A stretch of DNA of 58,573 bases from Propionispora hippei DSM 15287 (GCF_900141835.1 NZ_FQZD01000024.1:1-58573), one strand, 5' to 3'. Positions 26,101 to 35,790 are shown, numbered from the stretch's first letter. Notes: a model not told the origin generated them from the sequence alone. Program-made: numbers and translations.

Positions 26101-26552
26101 ACATCCCCCCGCAGCAGCAGGGCAGGTATCTCGCCGGCGATACAGGCACTAAGACAAATAAGCCCCTTATGATAGGTGCGCAAAAGCTCCCGGTCGACTC
26201 TTGGCTTGTAATAAAAGCCTTCCGTATTTGCCCGGGATACCAACTCCAGCAAATTACGATAGCCCTCATTATTTTCAGCCAGCAAAATCAAATGATAATA
26301 GGCTTCTCCCTCGACAGCAGTCTTCTCATAGCGTGAGCGAGGCGCCACATACACTTCGCAGCCAATAATCGGCTTAATCCCCTGCTTAACTGCCGCTTTA
26401 TAAAAATCAACCACGCCGTACATACTACCGTGGTCGGTGATGGCAATAGAAGTCATGCCAAGTTCCTTTACCCGTTTGATCAAATCGCTGATCCGGCTGG
26501 CTCCGTCCAGCAAGCTATATTCCGTATGTACATGAAGATGAACAAAATCCAT
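23163..26552 (-). CDS. dnaE: DNA polymerase III alpha subunit DnaE
   Basis: A replicative polymerase of about 1129 residues. Domain order: PHP domain at the N-terminus (VHLHVHTEYSLLDGA), polymerase palm with GPGRGSAAGS and the catalytic PDIDIDF, fingers with YGFNKSHSAAYALVAYQTAYLK, then an HhH segment and an OB-fold (KLAGLISSAKRI...FLTLEDFTG) near the C-terminus. It is the DnaE rather than PolC type, having no exonuclease insertion. ATG at 26552 has AAAAGGTGAT upstream; the alternative GTG at 26561 does not. Divergent from the gene at 26813. Confidence 0.97.
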   Translation of the reverse strand: MDFVHLHVHTEYSLLDGASRISDLIKRVKELGMTSIAITDHGSMYGVVDFYKAAVKQGIKPIIGCEVYVAPRSRYEKTAVEGEAYYHLILLAENNEGYRNLLELVSRANTEGFYYKPRVDRELLRTYHKGLICLSACIAGEIPALLLRGDVSRATDLAKEYRDIFGSDNFFLELQDHGIPEQKQVNQQLIDMSRELGIELVATNDLHYINKEDAEFHDVLLCIQMGKTVDDTARMRFPSPEFYLKSAQEMADLFPGRPEVLTNTCKIAERCQVDFDFNTFHLPEFPVPDGLTADAYLRRLCQEKLPLRYADITGEITERLVFELDVIQKMGYSSYFLIVWDFINYARQNNIPVGPGRGSAAGSIVSYLLGITNIDPLKYGLLFERFLNPERVTMPDIDIDFCYVQRGKIIEYVSARYGADRVAQIITFGTMAAKAAIRDVGRALNMSYGEVDRVAKLVPNELGITLSKALQSSTELKEAYQQEPAVTKLVDLAMAVEGLPRHASTHAAGLVIAKEPLTHYVPLQNSTEGFLTTQYDKDRVEEIGLLKMDLLGLRTLTVIGDALTLLRKNRNIHIDIDNIPLVDQAVNEMLASGDTAGVFQMESGGMTNLVKDLKPESFDDLIPLVALYRPGPLGSGMVTDFIEGRHGKKKVTYLHPRLETILKDTFGVILYQEQVMQIASELAGFSLGQADLLRRAMGKKKHEVLAAQRENFMKGARERGIDDKLATEIFDLMAHFADYGFNKSHSAAYALVAYQTAYLKAHYPCEFMAALLSSVMGTNDKVGFYIEECRRMGIRILPPDINASLAGFSVADKDIRFGLAGVKNVGENAINNLLSARQKGGKFISLVDFCTRVDMRVVNKRVIESLIKCGAFDSLGAKRSQLLQVLEKAVDVAAGRQKDQASGQLGLFGEETLQHVDSVALPPMEELALDQLLAYEKEMIGFYVTGHPLDKYRDKMKSLVPISQLADCPDGKVLKLAGLISSAKRINTKSGDMMCFLTLEDFTGQVEVIVFPRLFQRKGAVLAVDMPVAVIGKINNNEESSKVIAEDVVLLDQFGPEVRIKIRKEQENPEVFADLKKVFANFRGSAVVYLHLVDSRRVIKTEPQYWIDPSPDATKAIEAVLGDQVVNVI

Positions 26553-26812
26553 GAATATCACCTTTTATTACGTAATAAATACACTGTTGCCGGTTTACCC
26601 GATCCTGAAAAAAGCACCAACTTTAGCAACAAGGTATATAACATATTTGAAATATTGTTACTTCCATAGTCTTCTTACAAAATCCTTCTAAACTTTAAAA
26701 CTATTATCTTTTCCTGACAAATTCACGCAAATTTTGTCTATTCCTGCAGGTATTATTCTATCCCATATGGAATTTTTATAGGTTACTACACGTAAAAAAG
26801 AGGTGTACTATT

Positions 26813-27682
26813 TTGTTCCACATTGGCATTCTTCAGTTAACCCAAAATCTTGATGATGCGGTACGCGGTTTTAAAGCCGGCCTAGAAAGCCTCAACATAA
26901 CCGCACAATTTTATTATTACAATGCAGATGGAAATATCCAGGCACTGAATGGCTTAATTGAAAAGCTCGGCTCCCATCCCCTTGACTTATGCTTTGCCTG
27001 TTCAACACCGGCCGCGCTGGCCGCACTGCATTTACCGGGCCATGTGCCTGTTGTTTTTACGCCTGTATTTGATCCAGTGGGCGCTAAATTGGTTCAAAGT
27101 CTCGCAAAGCCCGGCGGGAAGGCGACAGGCGTCGCCGGCATGGTAAAAGCGGAAGCCAAGCTGGACTTTATCAACCGTCTGCTGCCAAAGGCTAAAAAGC
27201 TCGGTGTATTGTACCACTCCGCCGACAGTAATGCCCTCCTGGAAGTAAAAAATATTACCGACGCCAACCAGGGGACGTTTGAACTGGTTTTACTGCCCGT
27301 TGACCGGCCGGAGGACTTGTCCACTCTGCCCGATCTGCTTCCGGCCGATTTGGATGCATTATTTTTGCCAATCGGACGCATTATCGAAGAAAATTTCGCT
27401 TCCATTGTCTACTATACGGACAACTTAAACCTGCCGGTCGTAGCCTCCCATCCGCCCAATGTATCCGCCGGCGCCTTGGCAGCGCTGGTAGCCAACCATT
27501 ATCAATTAGGCCGGGCCTGCGCAGCAAAAGCCTCGGAAATTCTCAGCGGGAAACCGGTCAGCATCATTCCGGTGGGAATAGCTGATCAGCCAGAGATTTT
27601 ATTAAACGCCTTCGCAGCACAAAATCTATCGATTGATTTGCCCGCCTCCTTACTAAAGGAAGCAGTCGAAATATTTGAGTAA
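26813..27682 (+). CDS. ABC-type substrate-binding protein homologue lacking a signal peptide
   Basis: A 289-residue protein of the TrpX/ABC_sub_bind (PF04392-like) family: N-terminal HIGILQLTQNLDDAVRGF, a hinge with FACSTPAALAAL, PVVFTPVFDPVGAKLV and GVLYHSADSNALLEV. Family members normally carry a lipoprotein signal. Here the TTG start at 26813, with a GAGGTG site, leads directly into the first beta strand, and no hydrophobic leader is visible upstream in frame. The protein is therefore probably cytosolic, or the start is misjudged. No permease or ATPase gene is adjacent. The next gene begins 16 nt later, so it shares a transcript with the U32 peptidase. Confidence 0.78.
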   Translation: MFHIGILQLTQNLDDAVRGFKAGLESLNITAQFYYYNADGNIQALNGLIEKLGSHPLDLCFACSTPAALAALHLPGHVPVVFTPVFDPVGAKLVQSLAKPGGKATGVAGMVKAEAKLDFINRLLPKAKKLGVLYHSADSNALLEVKNITDANQGTFELVLLPVDRPEDLSTLPDLLPADLDALFLPIGRIIEENFASIVYYTDNLNLPVVASHPPNVSAGALAALVANHYQLGRACAAKASEILSGKPVSIIPVGIADQPEILLNAFAAQNLSIDLPASLLKEAVEIFE

Positions 27683-27698
27683 CCCTCAGGAGGAAACT

Positions 27699-29615
27699 AT
27701 GTTATTACAACCAAGCAGTGTAGAAGTATTAGCCCCCGCAGGTACCTGGGACGTACTGGAAGCCGCTATTGCCGCCGGCGCCGATGCCGTCTATCTTGGT
27801 GGCAAACGTTTTAATATGCGCCTGCATCGCACCGATGCCAACTTCGATGACGATATGTTGAGAAAAGCGGTCGACTATGCCCATAAACATCAGGTGCGCC
27901 TGCACATTACCGTAAATAACCTGATCAGTACCGATGAAGTGGATGCCATGCGTTCCTATCTCCAATTTTTAAATGAAATACAACCTGACGCGTTAATTGT
28001 GCAAGATCTGGCTGTTCTGTCACTGGCCCGAGAAGTCAATCTGACTGTGCCGTTGCACGCTTCCGTTATGATGAACACCCACAACGAATATGCCGTCCGT
28101 CTGCTGCAGCAGTACGGTGTTAGCCGTGTCGTCGCCAATCGCGAGATGTCACTGCCCCAGCTTACGTTGTTAAAAGAACGGACCGGCATTGAAGTCGAAT
28201 ATTTTGTTCACGGCGATATGTGCATAGCTCATAGCGGCCAATGCACCCATTCCGGCGTATTGTTTGGCCAAAGCTCCAACCGGGGCCGTTGTTTAAAACC
28301 CTGCCGCTGGCCTTATCAAATTATCGATGCTGACACCTCTGCCGCTTTGCAGGGAGCCGACAATCCAGGGCCCTATAAACTGGCACTGAAAGACATGTGC
28401 ATGTATCGCAATCTGCCCGAACTTATCCAATCCGGCGTTTGTTCTTTTAAAATCGAAGGACGTATGCGCACAGCCGATTTTGTAACCAAAATTGTCAATA
28501 TCTATCGCCGTGCTATTGATAACTATATGTCTGATCCTACCGGTTACGTAACCAATGAAGAAGATTGGCAGGAGCTTTATGACAGCCGGGCCCGTGATTT
28601 TTCGACCTGTTATGCCTTCGGCAATCCCGGTCCCCAGTCCATCGGCTATACAGGCGAACGGGAACCGCGCTTTTTCAGCCAGGCCGTAAAAGAAGCCGGC
28701 ATCCCCGCCGCCAAGCTGCTAGAAAATATAACCTACCAGCCGACGTCTTCCCTTCCGCAGCTAACCGTACGCGTGGCCGATCTGGATGGTCTGACTAAGG
28801 CTTGCCAGCAAGGAGCCAATATCGTTTATGCCGGCGGTGAAGCCTTTTACCCGGCCAAGCCCTGGACACTCAGCGATTTTGAAGAGGCGCTGGCCATTAC
28901 TCTTAAGTATGGTGCTCAACTGGTAGTCACAACGCCACGAATTACTACTGAACGGGAATGCGCTGAGCTTTCCCATCTGTTTACCCAACTGGACAAACTA
29001 CGGCCTCAGGGAATCATGGTCAGCAATCCCGGCTCACTCCTTCTGGCCAAAGAAACAACCTCGCTGCCACTCTATGCGGATGTTTCCCTTAATCTCTTTA
29101 ATCATTACACTGCAAAGCTGCTCAACGAGCAGCGAGTAGTCCAGGCAGCAATTTCCCCGGAAGCAGCCTATGCCCAGGTAGCAACGTTGGCTGCCGCCAG
29201 TTTTCTCCCGTTGGAGTTGATCGTTCACGGCAGTCAGGAAGCGATGGTTATGGACCATGACATGTCGGCAACCCTTGCGCAGGCTTCTGACCGCTATGCA
29301 TTGCTGGACAGTTCCGGTGAACGCCACCTGATTCGCCGTGATCAATACAATCGTCATCATATTTTATTTGCCAAGGACCTTTGCCTGCTACCCTATTTGC
29401 CGGGCCTCTCCCAGCTTCACAGTCTGCGAATTGAAGGTCAGCACTACCAACCGGAACAGCTTGGCGAAATTACCGCTATCTATCGTCAAGAACTGGATAA
29501 ATTGCAAAAGCAAAAAGAAAATTATCGTTATGACGAAGCTGTTTTAGCCCGGCTTGCCGCGCAAAGCCCCCGGGAATTGGGCATTGGCGCCTTCCGTTAT
29601 CGTAAATCGCGCTGA
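27699..29615 (+). CDS. U32-family peptidase-like protein
   Basis: A 638-residue U32 protein. It starts VEVLAPAGTWDVLEAAIAAG and holds the signature GRCLKPCRWPY with AHSGQCTHSG before it; the conserved cysteines lie in about residues 190-225. Relatives in E. coli (RlhA, TrhP) act in hydroxylation of rRNA or tRNA with iron-sulfur support, whereas older annotations say collagenase; which applies here is unknown. The second half (from about 350) repeats a smaller AP/U32-like barrel fold. ATG at 27699 sits after CAGGAGG. It is preceded by the ABC-binding protein homologue. Confidence 0.9.
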   Translation: MLLQPSSVEVLAPAGTWDVLEAAIAAGADAVYLGGKRFNMRLHRTDANFDDDMLRKAVDYAHKHQVRLHITVNNLISTDEVDAMRSYLQFLNEIQPDALIVQDLAVLSLAREVNLTVPLHASVMMNTHNEYAVRLLQQYGVSRVVANREMSLPQLTLLKERTGIEVEYFVHGDMCIAHSGQCTHSGVLFGQSSNRGRCLKPCRWPYQIIDADTSAALQGADNPGPYKLALKDMCMYRNLPELIQSGVCSFKIEGRMRTADFVTKIVNIYRRAIDNYMSDPTGYVTNEEDWQELYDSRARDFSTCYAFGNPGPQSIGYTGEREPRFFSQAVKEAGIPAAKLLENITYQPTSSLPQLTVRVADLDGLTKACQQGANIVYAGGEAFYPAKPWTLSDFEEALAITLKYGAQLVVTTPRITTERECAELSHLFTQLDKLRPQGIMVSNPGSLLLAKETTSLPLYADVSLNLFNHYTAKLLNEQRVVQAAISPEAAYAQVATLAAASFLPLELIVHGSQEAMVMDHDMSATLAQASDRYALLDSSGERHLIRRDQYNRHHILFAKDLCLLPYLPGLSQLHSLRIEGQHYQPEQLGEITAIYRQELDKLQKQKENYRYDEAVLARLAAQSPRELGIGAFRYRKSR

Positions 29616-29708
29616 TCTTTCATTAATAAGCCAGGGTTTGTCTTCAAACTGCCAAAACAAAGACACCCCTGGCAAACTACAGCCTTGCGGCATTGAGGAG
29701 TGATTAAG

Positions 29709-31001
29709 GTGAATAAACCTATCGGCGTACAAGAAGTACTCAGAAAAAAACGTGACTATCTAATCCCCTGTGTATATCATTTTTACGAAAATCCGATGCA
29801 ATTAGTACGGGGCCAAATGCAGTATCTGTTCGACGAACAGGGGAAACAGTACCTGGACTGCTTTGCCGGCGTATCGGTTATGAACTGCGGTCATTGCAAT
29901 CCGGCCATCACCGATGCTATTGTAAAACAAGTAACCACACTACAACATACCTGCACCATCTACCTGACAGAAACCATTGTCAATTTAGCGGAAAAGCTGG
30001 CGCAAATTGTTCCCGGCCGCCTGCAAAAATCCTTCTTCTGCGCCAGCGGCAGTGAAGCAAATGAAGGAGCAGCCTTACTTGCCTCCATTTATACCGGCAA
30101 ACATGAATTTATCAGTTTGCGGCAAGGACTCCACGGCCGTACCAAACTGGGAATGAGTCTGACCGGACTTAGCCTTTGGCGGACCGATACCGCACCGGTT
30201 GGCGGTATCAGCTTCGCACCAAATGCCTATTGTTACCGCTGTCCCATGAACAAATGCTATCCCGAATGTGACCTGGCTTGCGCCAACGAGGTGGAAGCTG
30301 TCGTAAAAACAGCCACTTCCGGTCAAGTAGCCGCCATGTTTGCCGAACCAATACAAGGAAACGGCGGTATGATCACACCGCCGCCAGGCTATTTTAAGCG
30401 TATAAAGGAAATCTTACAGCAATACGGAATTTTATTAATCGTTGATGAAGTCCAGACCGGCTTTGGCCGTACAGGCAAAATGTTTGCCATAGAGCATTAT
30501 GCTACGGAACCGGATATTATGACTGTCGCCAAGGCATTAGGCAACGGTACGCCGGTGGGAGCCTTCATCGCCACACCGGCTATTGCCGATACCTACACCC
30601 GGCCAGGTGCCTCTACGTTGGGTGGAAATCCGGTCACTTCGGCAGCCGCGCTGGCCACGCTGGACTATATTACAACAAACAAGCTGGTCACCAGGGCCGA
30701 AACACTGGGCAACCAGCTAAAAGCAGGCTTACTGGAGCTGCAGGAAAAATATCCGGTCATTGGCGATGTCCGCGGTTTGGGCCTTATGCTTGGTGCGGAA
30801 ATTGTGCATGCCGACAAATCACCGGCACCACAGAAGGTGGATTATATTTTGGAAAAATTAAAGGATAATGGCTTCCTGATCGGGAAAAACGGTCCTAATC
30901 GTAACGTGCTCGCCTTCCAGCCGCCACTGGTCATCACCCGGGAAAATATTGACGATTTATTGACAAATCTAGAAAGTACACTTAAAACTGTCAGTAACTA
31001 A
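29709..31001 (+). CDS. Class-III pyridoxal-phosphate aminotransferase
   Basis: A 430-residue enzyme of the AGXT2/acetylornithine-like fold. The PLP-binding Lys275 lies in TVAKALGNG, and LLIVDEVQTGFGRTG is the conserved Asp region. A cysteine-rich insertion with Cys175, 178, 183, 187 and 191 (CYRCPMNKCYPECDLAC) is unusual for class III and may bind metal or a cluster. The GTG start at 29709 has GAGGAG eight nt upstream. Substrate cannot be read from the sequence; similar proteins are called alanine-glyoxylate or 4-aminobutyrate aminotransferases. It ends 5 nt from a convergent gene. Confidence 0.88.
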   Translation: MNKPIGVQEVLRKKRDYLIPCVYHFYENPMQLVRGQMQYLFDEQGKQYLDCFAGVSVMNCGHCNPAITDAIVKQVTTLQHTCTIYLTETIVNLAEKLAQIVPGRLQKSFFCASGSEANEGAALLASIYTGKHEFISLRQGLHGRTKLGMSLTGLSLWRTDTAPVGGISFAPNAYCYRCPMNKCYPECDLACANEVEAVVKTATSGQVAAMFAEPIQGNGGMITPPPGYFKRIKEILQQYGILLIVDEVQTGFGRTGKMFAIEHYATEPDIMTVAKALGNGTPVGAFIATPAIADTYTRPGASTLGGNPVTSAAALATLDYITTNKLVTRAETLGNQLKAGLLELQEKYPVIGDVRGLGLMLGAEIVHADKSPAPQKVDYILEKLKDNGFLIGKNGPNRNVLAFQPPLVITRENIDDLLTNLESTLKTVSN

Positions 31002-31006
31002 ACAAT

Positions 31007-31312
31007 CTATTTTAGCAGGCTCCGTGTCATTTTTCGCTGAAAACCAAAACTTTTGCGGCTCCCATGGTTATATTCCAACCTAAGTTCAGGCGGCAGTTCA
31101 TAGCGTCTTCGGCGCGAGGCCAACAGCCGCCTTACATGGGCAGCAACCATGATCGCCGCAGCCACAGCCCAGGTAAATGAAAATATGCGTCCCGCGTCAG
31201 ATGCGAGAAATTGTGGCAAAGCCAAGGAAAACACACACCACAAGACCATTAAGATTGTCAGGCAAAATAAAGCTTTGAAAATCTGCGCTTTTTCCTTAAG
31301 CGAACTTTTCAT
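31007..31312 (-). CDS. Small two-span membrane protein, unknown
   Basis: A 101-residue protein with two hydrophobic helices (about residues 14-34 and 44-60) and a strongly basic tail (RRLLASRRRRYELPPELRLE). ATG follows a weak purine-rich site. I do not recognise the family. It is convergent with the aminotransferase gene. Confidence 0.55.
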   Translation of the reverse strand: MKSSLKEKAQIFKALFCLTILMVLWCVFSLALPQFLASDAGRIFSFTWAVAAAIMVAAHVRRLLASRRRRYELPPELRLEYNHGSRKSFGFQRKMTRSLLK

Positions 31313-31406
31313 ACTTCTACCTACCTCGCTTCATTTTAATCCCCTATGCATCTTTCATCATCTTATGCTGCTTACCCGGTGCTTATGCCTTTCATAATGG
31401 CAGCAT

Positions 31407-31446
31407 AAAAAAAACTCTCTTCCAAGCCTGGGAGAGAGTTTTTTTG
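31407..31446. terminator. Bidirectional intrinsic terminator
   Basis: AAAAAACTCTC pairs with GAGAGTTTTTT around TTCCAAGCCTGGGA, with A and T tracts on the two sides. It lies 3' of sepF. Confidence 0.85.
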
Positions 31447-31448
31447 CC

Positions 31449-31865
31449 TTATAAATTAAAAACCTTATCATTTCGAGCCTTTATGTACGTGGGAACCGAA
31501 TAGGCATATAGCTCTTTACTAACCCCGACCTTCGCCGGAACATATATCAAAATAAAGTCGGAAACTTTCTCAACGCTCCCTCCAGTCACATAGCAAACAC
31601 CATTTAAAAAATCACTAATCGACTGCTGCAGCCTGGCATCCAACAGTTGCAGATTCACAATGACCGCATGATTGGCCTTTAGCCGGTCGGCGCAAACTAA
31701 AGCATCCTGATATTGGCGTGGTATTGTTACTAGTACCTTTAACTCGGCCGGACTATGCACGGTAAATTCAACTTTATTACCTGCTGGAATTGACTCTTCC
31801 GGCTGTTGAAATTCATCTACAGGCATCAAAAAGTTTGTTATTTTATCGATCAAACTATGAGCCAC
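31449..31865 (-). CDS. sepF: SepF-family cell-division protein
   Basis: A 138-residue protein. The N-terminal amphipathic membrane-targeting helix (VAHSLIDKITNFLMPV), a short acidic linker and a C-terminal beta-rich domain with NHAVIVNLQLLDARLQQSISDFLNG are typical of SepF, which anchors FtsZ filaments to the membrane. The GTG start at 31865 is chosen because GGAGG is nine nt upstream; a TTG at 31874 abuts it. SepF normally sits near yggS/ylmG; here it is isolated beside typA, so it could be a second copy. Confidence 0.8.
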   Translation of the reverse strand: MAHSLIDKITNFLMPVDEFQQPEESIPAGNKVEFTVHSPAELKVLVTIPRQYQDALVCADRLKANHAVIVNLQLLDARLQQSISDFLNGVCYVTGGSVEKVSDFILIYVPAKVGVSKELYAYSVPTYIKARNDKVFNL

Positions 31866-32011
31866 TTCTTCCAACCTCCCCCACCAAATCCTGCCATACC
31901 AGGCTAAAGATACTATCCATGATAACTATATGTATTATCTTATTTCGACAGTTGGATAAAAAATCCTTCAATATTTATTAGGATTATACAGTTATATAGT
32001 AATTTTTTCAA

Positions 32012-32045
32012 AAATAACAGCAGTTCCTGAGAACTGCTGTTATTT
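32012..32045 (-). terminator. Intrinsic terminator of typA
   Basis: A 15-bp stem AAATAACAGCAGTTC with its complement around CTGA, followed on the minus strand by TTTTTT. It lies just after the typA stop. Confidence 0.85.
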
Positions 32046-32049
32046 GCTG

Positions 32050-33873
32050 TTAGCCCTGTGAGTTTTTTCTATCGCGACCTCGCATTTGCCTGTCAAGAAC
32101 ACTCTTTCTTAAGCGAATGCTTTTCGGTGTTACTTCTACCAATTCATCTTTGTTAATGTATTCAAGGGCCTGTTCCAGGCTTAATATGCGAGGTGATACC
32201 AAACGCAAGGCTTCATCGGAAGCACTCGAGCGCATATTGGTAACATGCTTTTTCTTGCAGGGATTTACATCCATATCCATATCTCTGGTGTTTTCTCCAA
32301 TAATCATGCCTTGATAAACAGCCTGACCGGGGACGACAAACATAACGCCGCGATCCTGTACGCTATGGATCCCGTAAGCAGTTGTTTCACCATTTTCAAA
32401 AGCTACTAATGCGCCTCGCGTACGGCCCGGAATATCGCCTTTATAAGGAGCATAGCCGTTAAAAATGTGATGCATGATGCCATTGCCCTTGGTATTGGTT
32501 AAAAACTCGGAACGGAAACCAATGAGTCCCCGCGCCGGAATGATAAACTCCATGCGCAAGTAGCCGGCTAATTCAATCATATTAACAAGCTCCGCTTTAC
32601 GGGTTCCCAGCGATTCCATAACGGCCCCCATATATTCTTGAGGGACATCAATCGTCAAAAATTCCATCGGTTCACAGGATTGTCCGTTAATCGTCTTAAA
32701 AATAACCTCTGGCTTACCAACCTGAAACTCATAGCCTTCCCGGCGCATAGTTTCAATCAAAATGGAAAGATGCAGCTCGCCCCGTCCCGACACTTCAAAA
32801 GCATCAGGCGTATCGGTTTCTTTTACTCTAAGGCTTACGTTGGTTTCCACTTCTTTGAACAAACGGTCTCTTAAATGGCGCGACGTCACAAATTGTCCTT
32901 CGCGACCGGCAAACGGACTGTTATTTACAGAAAACACCATCGCCAAGGTAGGTTCATCAATGTTAATCGTCGGCAAAGCTTCCGGATTTTCCGCATCCGC
33001 AATAGTATCACCAATGTTAACACTTTCCAGACCCGTAATAGCTACAATATCGCCCAAACCTGTTTCTTTTACTTCCGTCCTTTTTAAACCTTCATAGGTA
33101 TATAAACGGCCAATTCGCGCCTTAGTCACAGTATCGCCGTTAAGTACCGCTACAGCTTGTCCATTAACTACCCTGCCGCGCATAACCCGGCCGATGGCGA
33201 CACGGCCCACATACTCATCATAGTCTAACGTGGTAACCATAATCTGTAAAGGACCTTCCGCTTCACCAACCGGAGCTGGAATGGCTTCAATCAGCAGTTT
33301 AAACAAAGGCTCTAAGTTGCTGCTCTCATCCTCCATGGTCGTCTTGGCAATTCCGTCGCGGGCTGCGGCGTAAATAACCGGGAAATCCAATTGCTCATCA
33401 TCGGCATCCAATTCGATAAACAGCTCCAGGACTTCGTCTACAACATCGGCCACCCGTTCATCAGGACGGTCTATTTTATTAATAACCACTATCGGCTTCA
33501 GTTTTTGTTCCAAGGCTTTGCGCAAAACATACTTTGTCTGAGGCATAGGACCCTCGAATGCATCCACCAGAAGCAAAACACCATCTACCATATTTAGAAC
33601 CCGTTCCACTTCACCACCAAAATCGGCATGGCCCGGCGTATCCACAATGTTGATCTTAACTCCTTCATACATAACCGATGTATTTTTTGCTAATATAGTG
33701 ATGCCCCGCTCCCGTTCCAGATCGTTGGAGTCCATAACTCTTTCCACCACTTGTTCGTTGGAGCGAAACACACCGCTTTGCCGAAGCATAGCATCCACTA
33801 ACGTAGTTTTACCATGGTCAACGTGTGCAATAATTGCTATATTCCGTAAATCCTGTCGTTTCATATTTTTCAT
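32050..33873 (-). CDS. typA: Ribosome-associated GTPase TypA/BipA
   Basis: A 607-residue translational GTPase, the normal family length. G motifs: AHVDHGKTT (G1), [16 protein letters not shown] (G3) and INKIDR (G4). EF-G-like domains follow, and the C-terminal end is basic. TypA binds the 70S ribosome and is needed for stress and cold growth in many bacteria. The ATG at 33873 follows AGGGGGTAA; an ATG three codons later is also possible. A terminator separates it from the beta-CASP nuclease upstream. Confidence 0.95.
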   Translation of the reverse strand: MKNMKRQDLRNIAIIAHVDHGKTTLVDAMLRQSGVFRSNEQVVERVMDSNDLERERGITILAKNTSVMYEGVKINIVDTPGHADFGGEVERVLNMVDGVLLLVDAFEGPMPQTKYVLRKALEQKLKPIVVINKIDRPDERVADVVDEVLELFIELDADDEQLDFPVIYAAARDGIAKTTMEDESSNLEPLFKLLIEAIPAPVGEAEGPLQIMVTTLDYDEYVGRVAIGRVMRGRVVNGQAVAVLNGDTVTKARIGRLYTYEGLKRTEVKETGLGDIVAITGLESVNIGDTIADAENPEALPTINIDEPTLAMVFSVNNSPFAGREGQFVTSRHLRDRLFKEVETNVSLRVKETDTPDAFEVSGRGELHLSILIETMRREGYEFQVGKPEVIFKTINGQSCEPMEFLTIDVPQEYMGAVMESLGTRKAELVNMIELAGYLRMEFIIPARGLIGFRSEFLTNTKGNGIMHHIFNGYAPYKGDIPGRTRGALVAFENGETTAYGIHSVQDRGVMFVVPGQAVYQGMIIGENTRDMDMDVNPCKKKHVTNMRSSASDEALRLVSPRILSLEQALEYINKDELVEVTPKSIRLRKSVLDRQMRGRDRKNSQG

Positions 33874-33916
33874 TTACCCCCTGATAATCCTTAAACTAAA
33901 AAACCTTGATAAAAAT

Positions 33917-33949
33917 AAGAAAGGATGGCATGTTCATGCACCCTTTCTT
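33917..33949 (-). terminator. Intrinsic terminator of the beta-CASP nuclease gene
   Basis: AAGAAAGG at one arm and CCTTTCTT at the other with an inner CATG/CATG pairing, followed on the minus strand by ATTTTTATC. It lies between the nuclease gene and typA. Confidence 0.75.
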
Positions 33950-34073
33950 AGTAAACTCACTGTTTAGATACGAAACTGTAAACATGTACACTTCAATATA
34001 TTATAATGCTCTTTCCCTGTCAATATTAAACCGAAATTTTTTTATTATTTCACAGTCTATTCAGCGAAAAAAC

Positions 34074-35681
34074 CTATTGTCCAGAGATCACTTTTTTCAA
34101 ATCACCGGACAGTTTTTTGAATTGATTCATTGCCTCTTTAGCCTTAGCAGTATCGGTAAGCATGAGCTGTTCCAGCTTTTTACGGTATTCTGCCAATTCA
34201 GTCTCAATTACAAGCAGCGAATCCTGCAACTGTTTAACCGCCGGATCCATACCGGCAAGTGTAGACGGTTCCATTTGCCATTGCCGCCCGTCAAATACAG
34301 CCGTTTCACCATAGCTAGGTATATAGGTGCTTACCCCCAATTGCTCTTCCACCAGTTTAGCGAAAGGTTCGGACATATCCGATTCACCATGGACAAGGAA
34401 AATATTAGCCGGTTTACCGGTAAAATGCTCCAGCCAATCTAATAACTGACTGCGGTCGGCATGAGCTGAGAAACCATCCATATTGTGAATTTCCGCCCGG
34501 ACACTGATCTCTTCACCTAAAATTTTTACTCTTTTCACGCCTTCAATCAACCGGCGACCTAGACTGTCCTGTGCTTGATAGCCCACAAATAATACGCTGG
34601 ACTCGGGCCGCCACAAATTGTGCTTCAGGTGATGTAAAATTCGCCCCGCATCGGCCATTCCGCTGGCTGAGATGATAATGGCGGGCTGTTCCATGTTGTT
34701 AAGTGCCTTCGATTCCTCCGCCGTTTTCGTAAAAGTCAGCTGTGGCATATGCAAAGGATCATCATGCTCTTTGAAAAGTAAATCATAGGCCTCACTATCA
34801 TATTCCTGAACATTTTTCATAAACACATCGGTAGCAGAGATAGCCAGCGGGCTATCGATAATGACCGGAATATCCGGTATCCGCTTGGCTTTAAACAGTT
34901 TATGCAGATAATAGAGCAGCGTCTGGGTCCGGCCCACAGCAAAAGAAGGAATGATGACATTGCCGCCACGATTAAAGGTGCTGTTGATTACCGCAGCCAG
35001 CGCCTCCTCTTTGTCATATGTCTCATGTAGCCGGTTACCATAGGTTGTTTCCGTCAAAATATAATCGGCCTCCGTTATATATACGGGATCTTTGATAATC
35101 GGCTGATCCGGCTGTCCTAAATCGCCGGAAAATACGATCTTGACAGTTTTCTGATTTTCAGTCACCCACACTTCCAAAAGCGAAGACCCTAAAATATGAC
35201 CGGCCTCCCGGTAACGGACCCGAATCTCCGGTGAAAGGAAAAGATCTGTATTATAATCAACATAAGAGAATTGTTTTAAACAGGCGTAGGCATCTTCTAC
35301 CGTGTAAAGAACTTCTACCGGTTTTTTGCCGGCACGTTTTCCTTTGCGATTGGCAATTTCCGCGTCAAACTCTTGTATATGGCCGCTGTCGGGCAGCATA
35401 ATCCCACATAGTTCGGCCGTAACTTTGGTTGCATGAATCTTGCCTTTAAAACCATCCTTGCACAGTCGGGGAATTAAACCACTGTGATCAATGTGCGCAT
35501 GGGTTAATAACACACAGTCAATCTCCGCCGGGTTATAAGGAAACGGACGATAATTTAACGACCGAACGGCTTTCGAACCCTGAAACATGCCACAATCAAT
35601 CAGGACCTTGCGCTCCGCTACCTCTAAAAGATACGATGAACCTGTTACGATTCGAGCTGCACCCAGAAAGGTTAATCTCAT
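34074..35681 (-). CDS. Beta-CASP metallo-beta-lactamase RNA exo/endonuclease
   Basis: A 535-residue member of the CPSF73/YSH1-like group. The metal site HAHIDH is at residues 61-66, and REAGHILGSSLLEV, VFSGDLG, the beta-CASP region ETTYGNR and DGFSAHAD follow in order. These enzymes mature or degrade RNA. A C-terminal helical extension beyond about residue 440 (SLLVIETELAEYRKKLEQLM) may be a coiled coil. ATG at 35681 has AAAGGAG upstream. This is the single-chain bacterial form, not RNase J. Confidence 0.9.
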   Translation of the reverse strand: MRLTFLGAARIVTGSSYLLEVAERKVLIDCGMFQGSKAVRSLNYRPFPYNPAEIDCVLLTHAHIDHSGLIPRLCKDGFKGKIHATKVTAELCGIMLPDSGHIQEFDAEIANRKGKRAGKKPVEVLYTVEDAYACLKQFSYVDYNTDLFLSPEIRVRYREAGHILGSSLLEVWVTENQKTVKIVFSGDLGQPDQPIIKDPVYITEADYILTETTYGNRLHETYDKEEALAAVINSTFNRGGNVIIPSFAVGRTQTLLYYLHKLFKAKRIPDIPVIIDSPLAISATDVFMKNVQEYDSEAYDLLFKEHDDPLHMPQLTFTKTAEESKALNNMEQPAIIISASGMADAGRILHHLKHNLWRPESSVLFVGYQAQDSLGRRLIEGVKRVKILGEEISVRAEIHNMDGFSAHADRSQLLDWLEHFTGKPANIFLVHGESDMSEPFAKLVEEQLGVSTYIPSYGETAVFDGRQWQMEPSTLAGMDPAVKQLQDSLLVIETELAEYRKKLEQLMLTDTAKAKEAMNQFKKLSGDLKKVISGQ

Positions 35682-35790
35682 AGCTATTAACTCCTTTACA
35701 GCTTCCTGTTTTTCTTCTCACTATCAGTATATACGAAATTCCATTTTTATGCTATACCTGCAACCTTAGTTTATAAGCCTGGCATTATAC

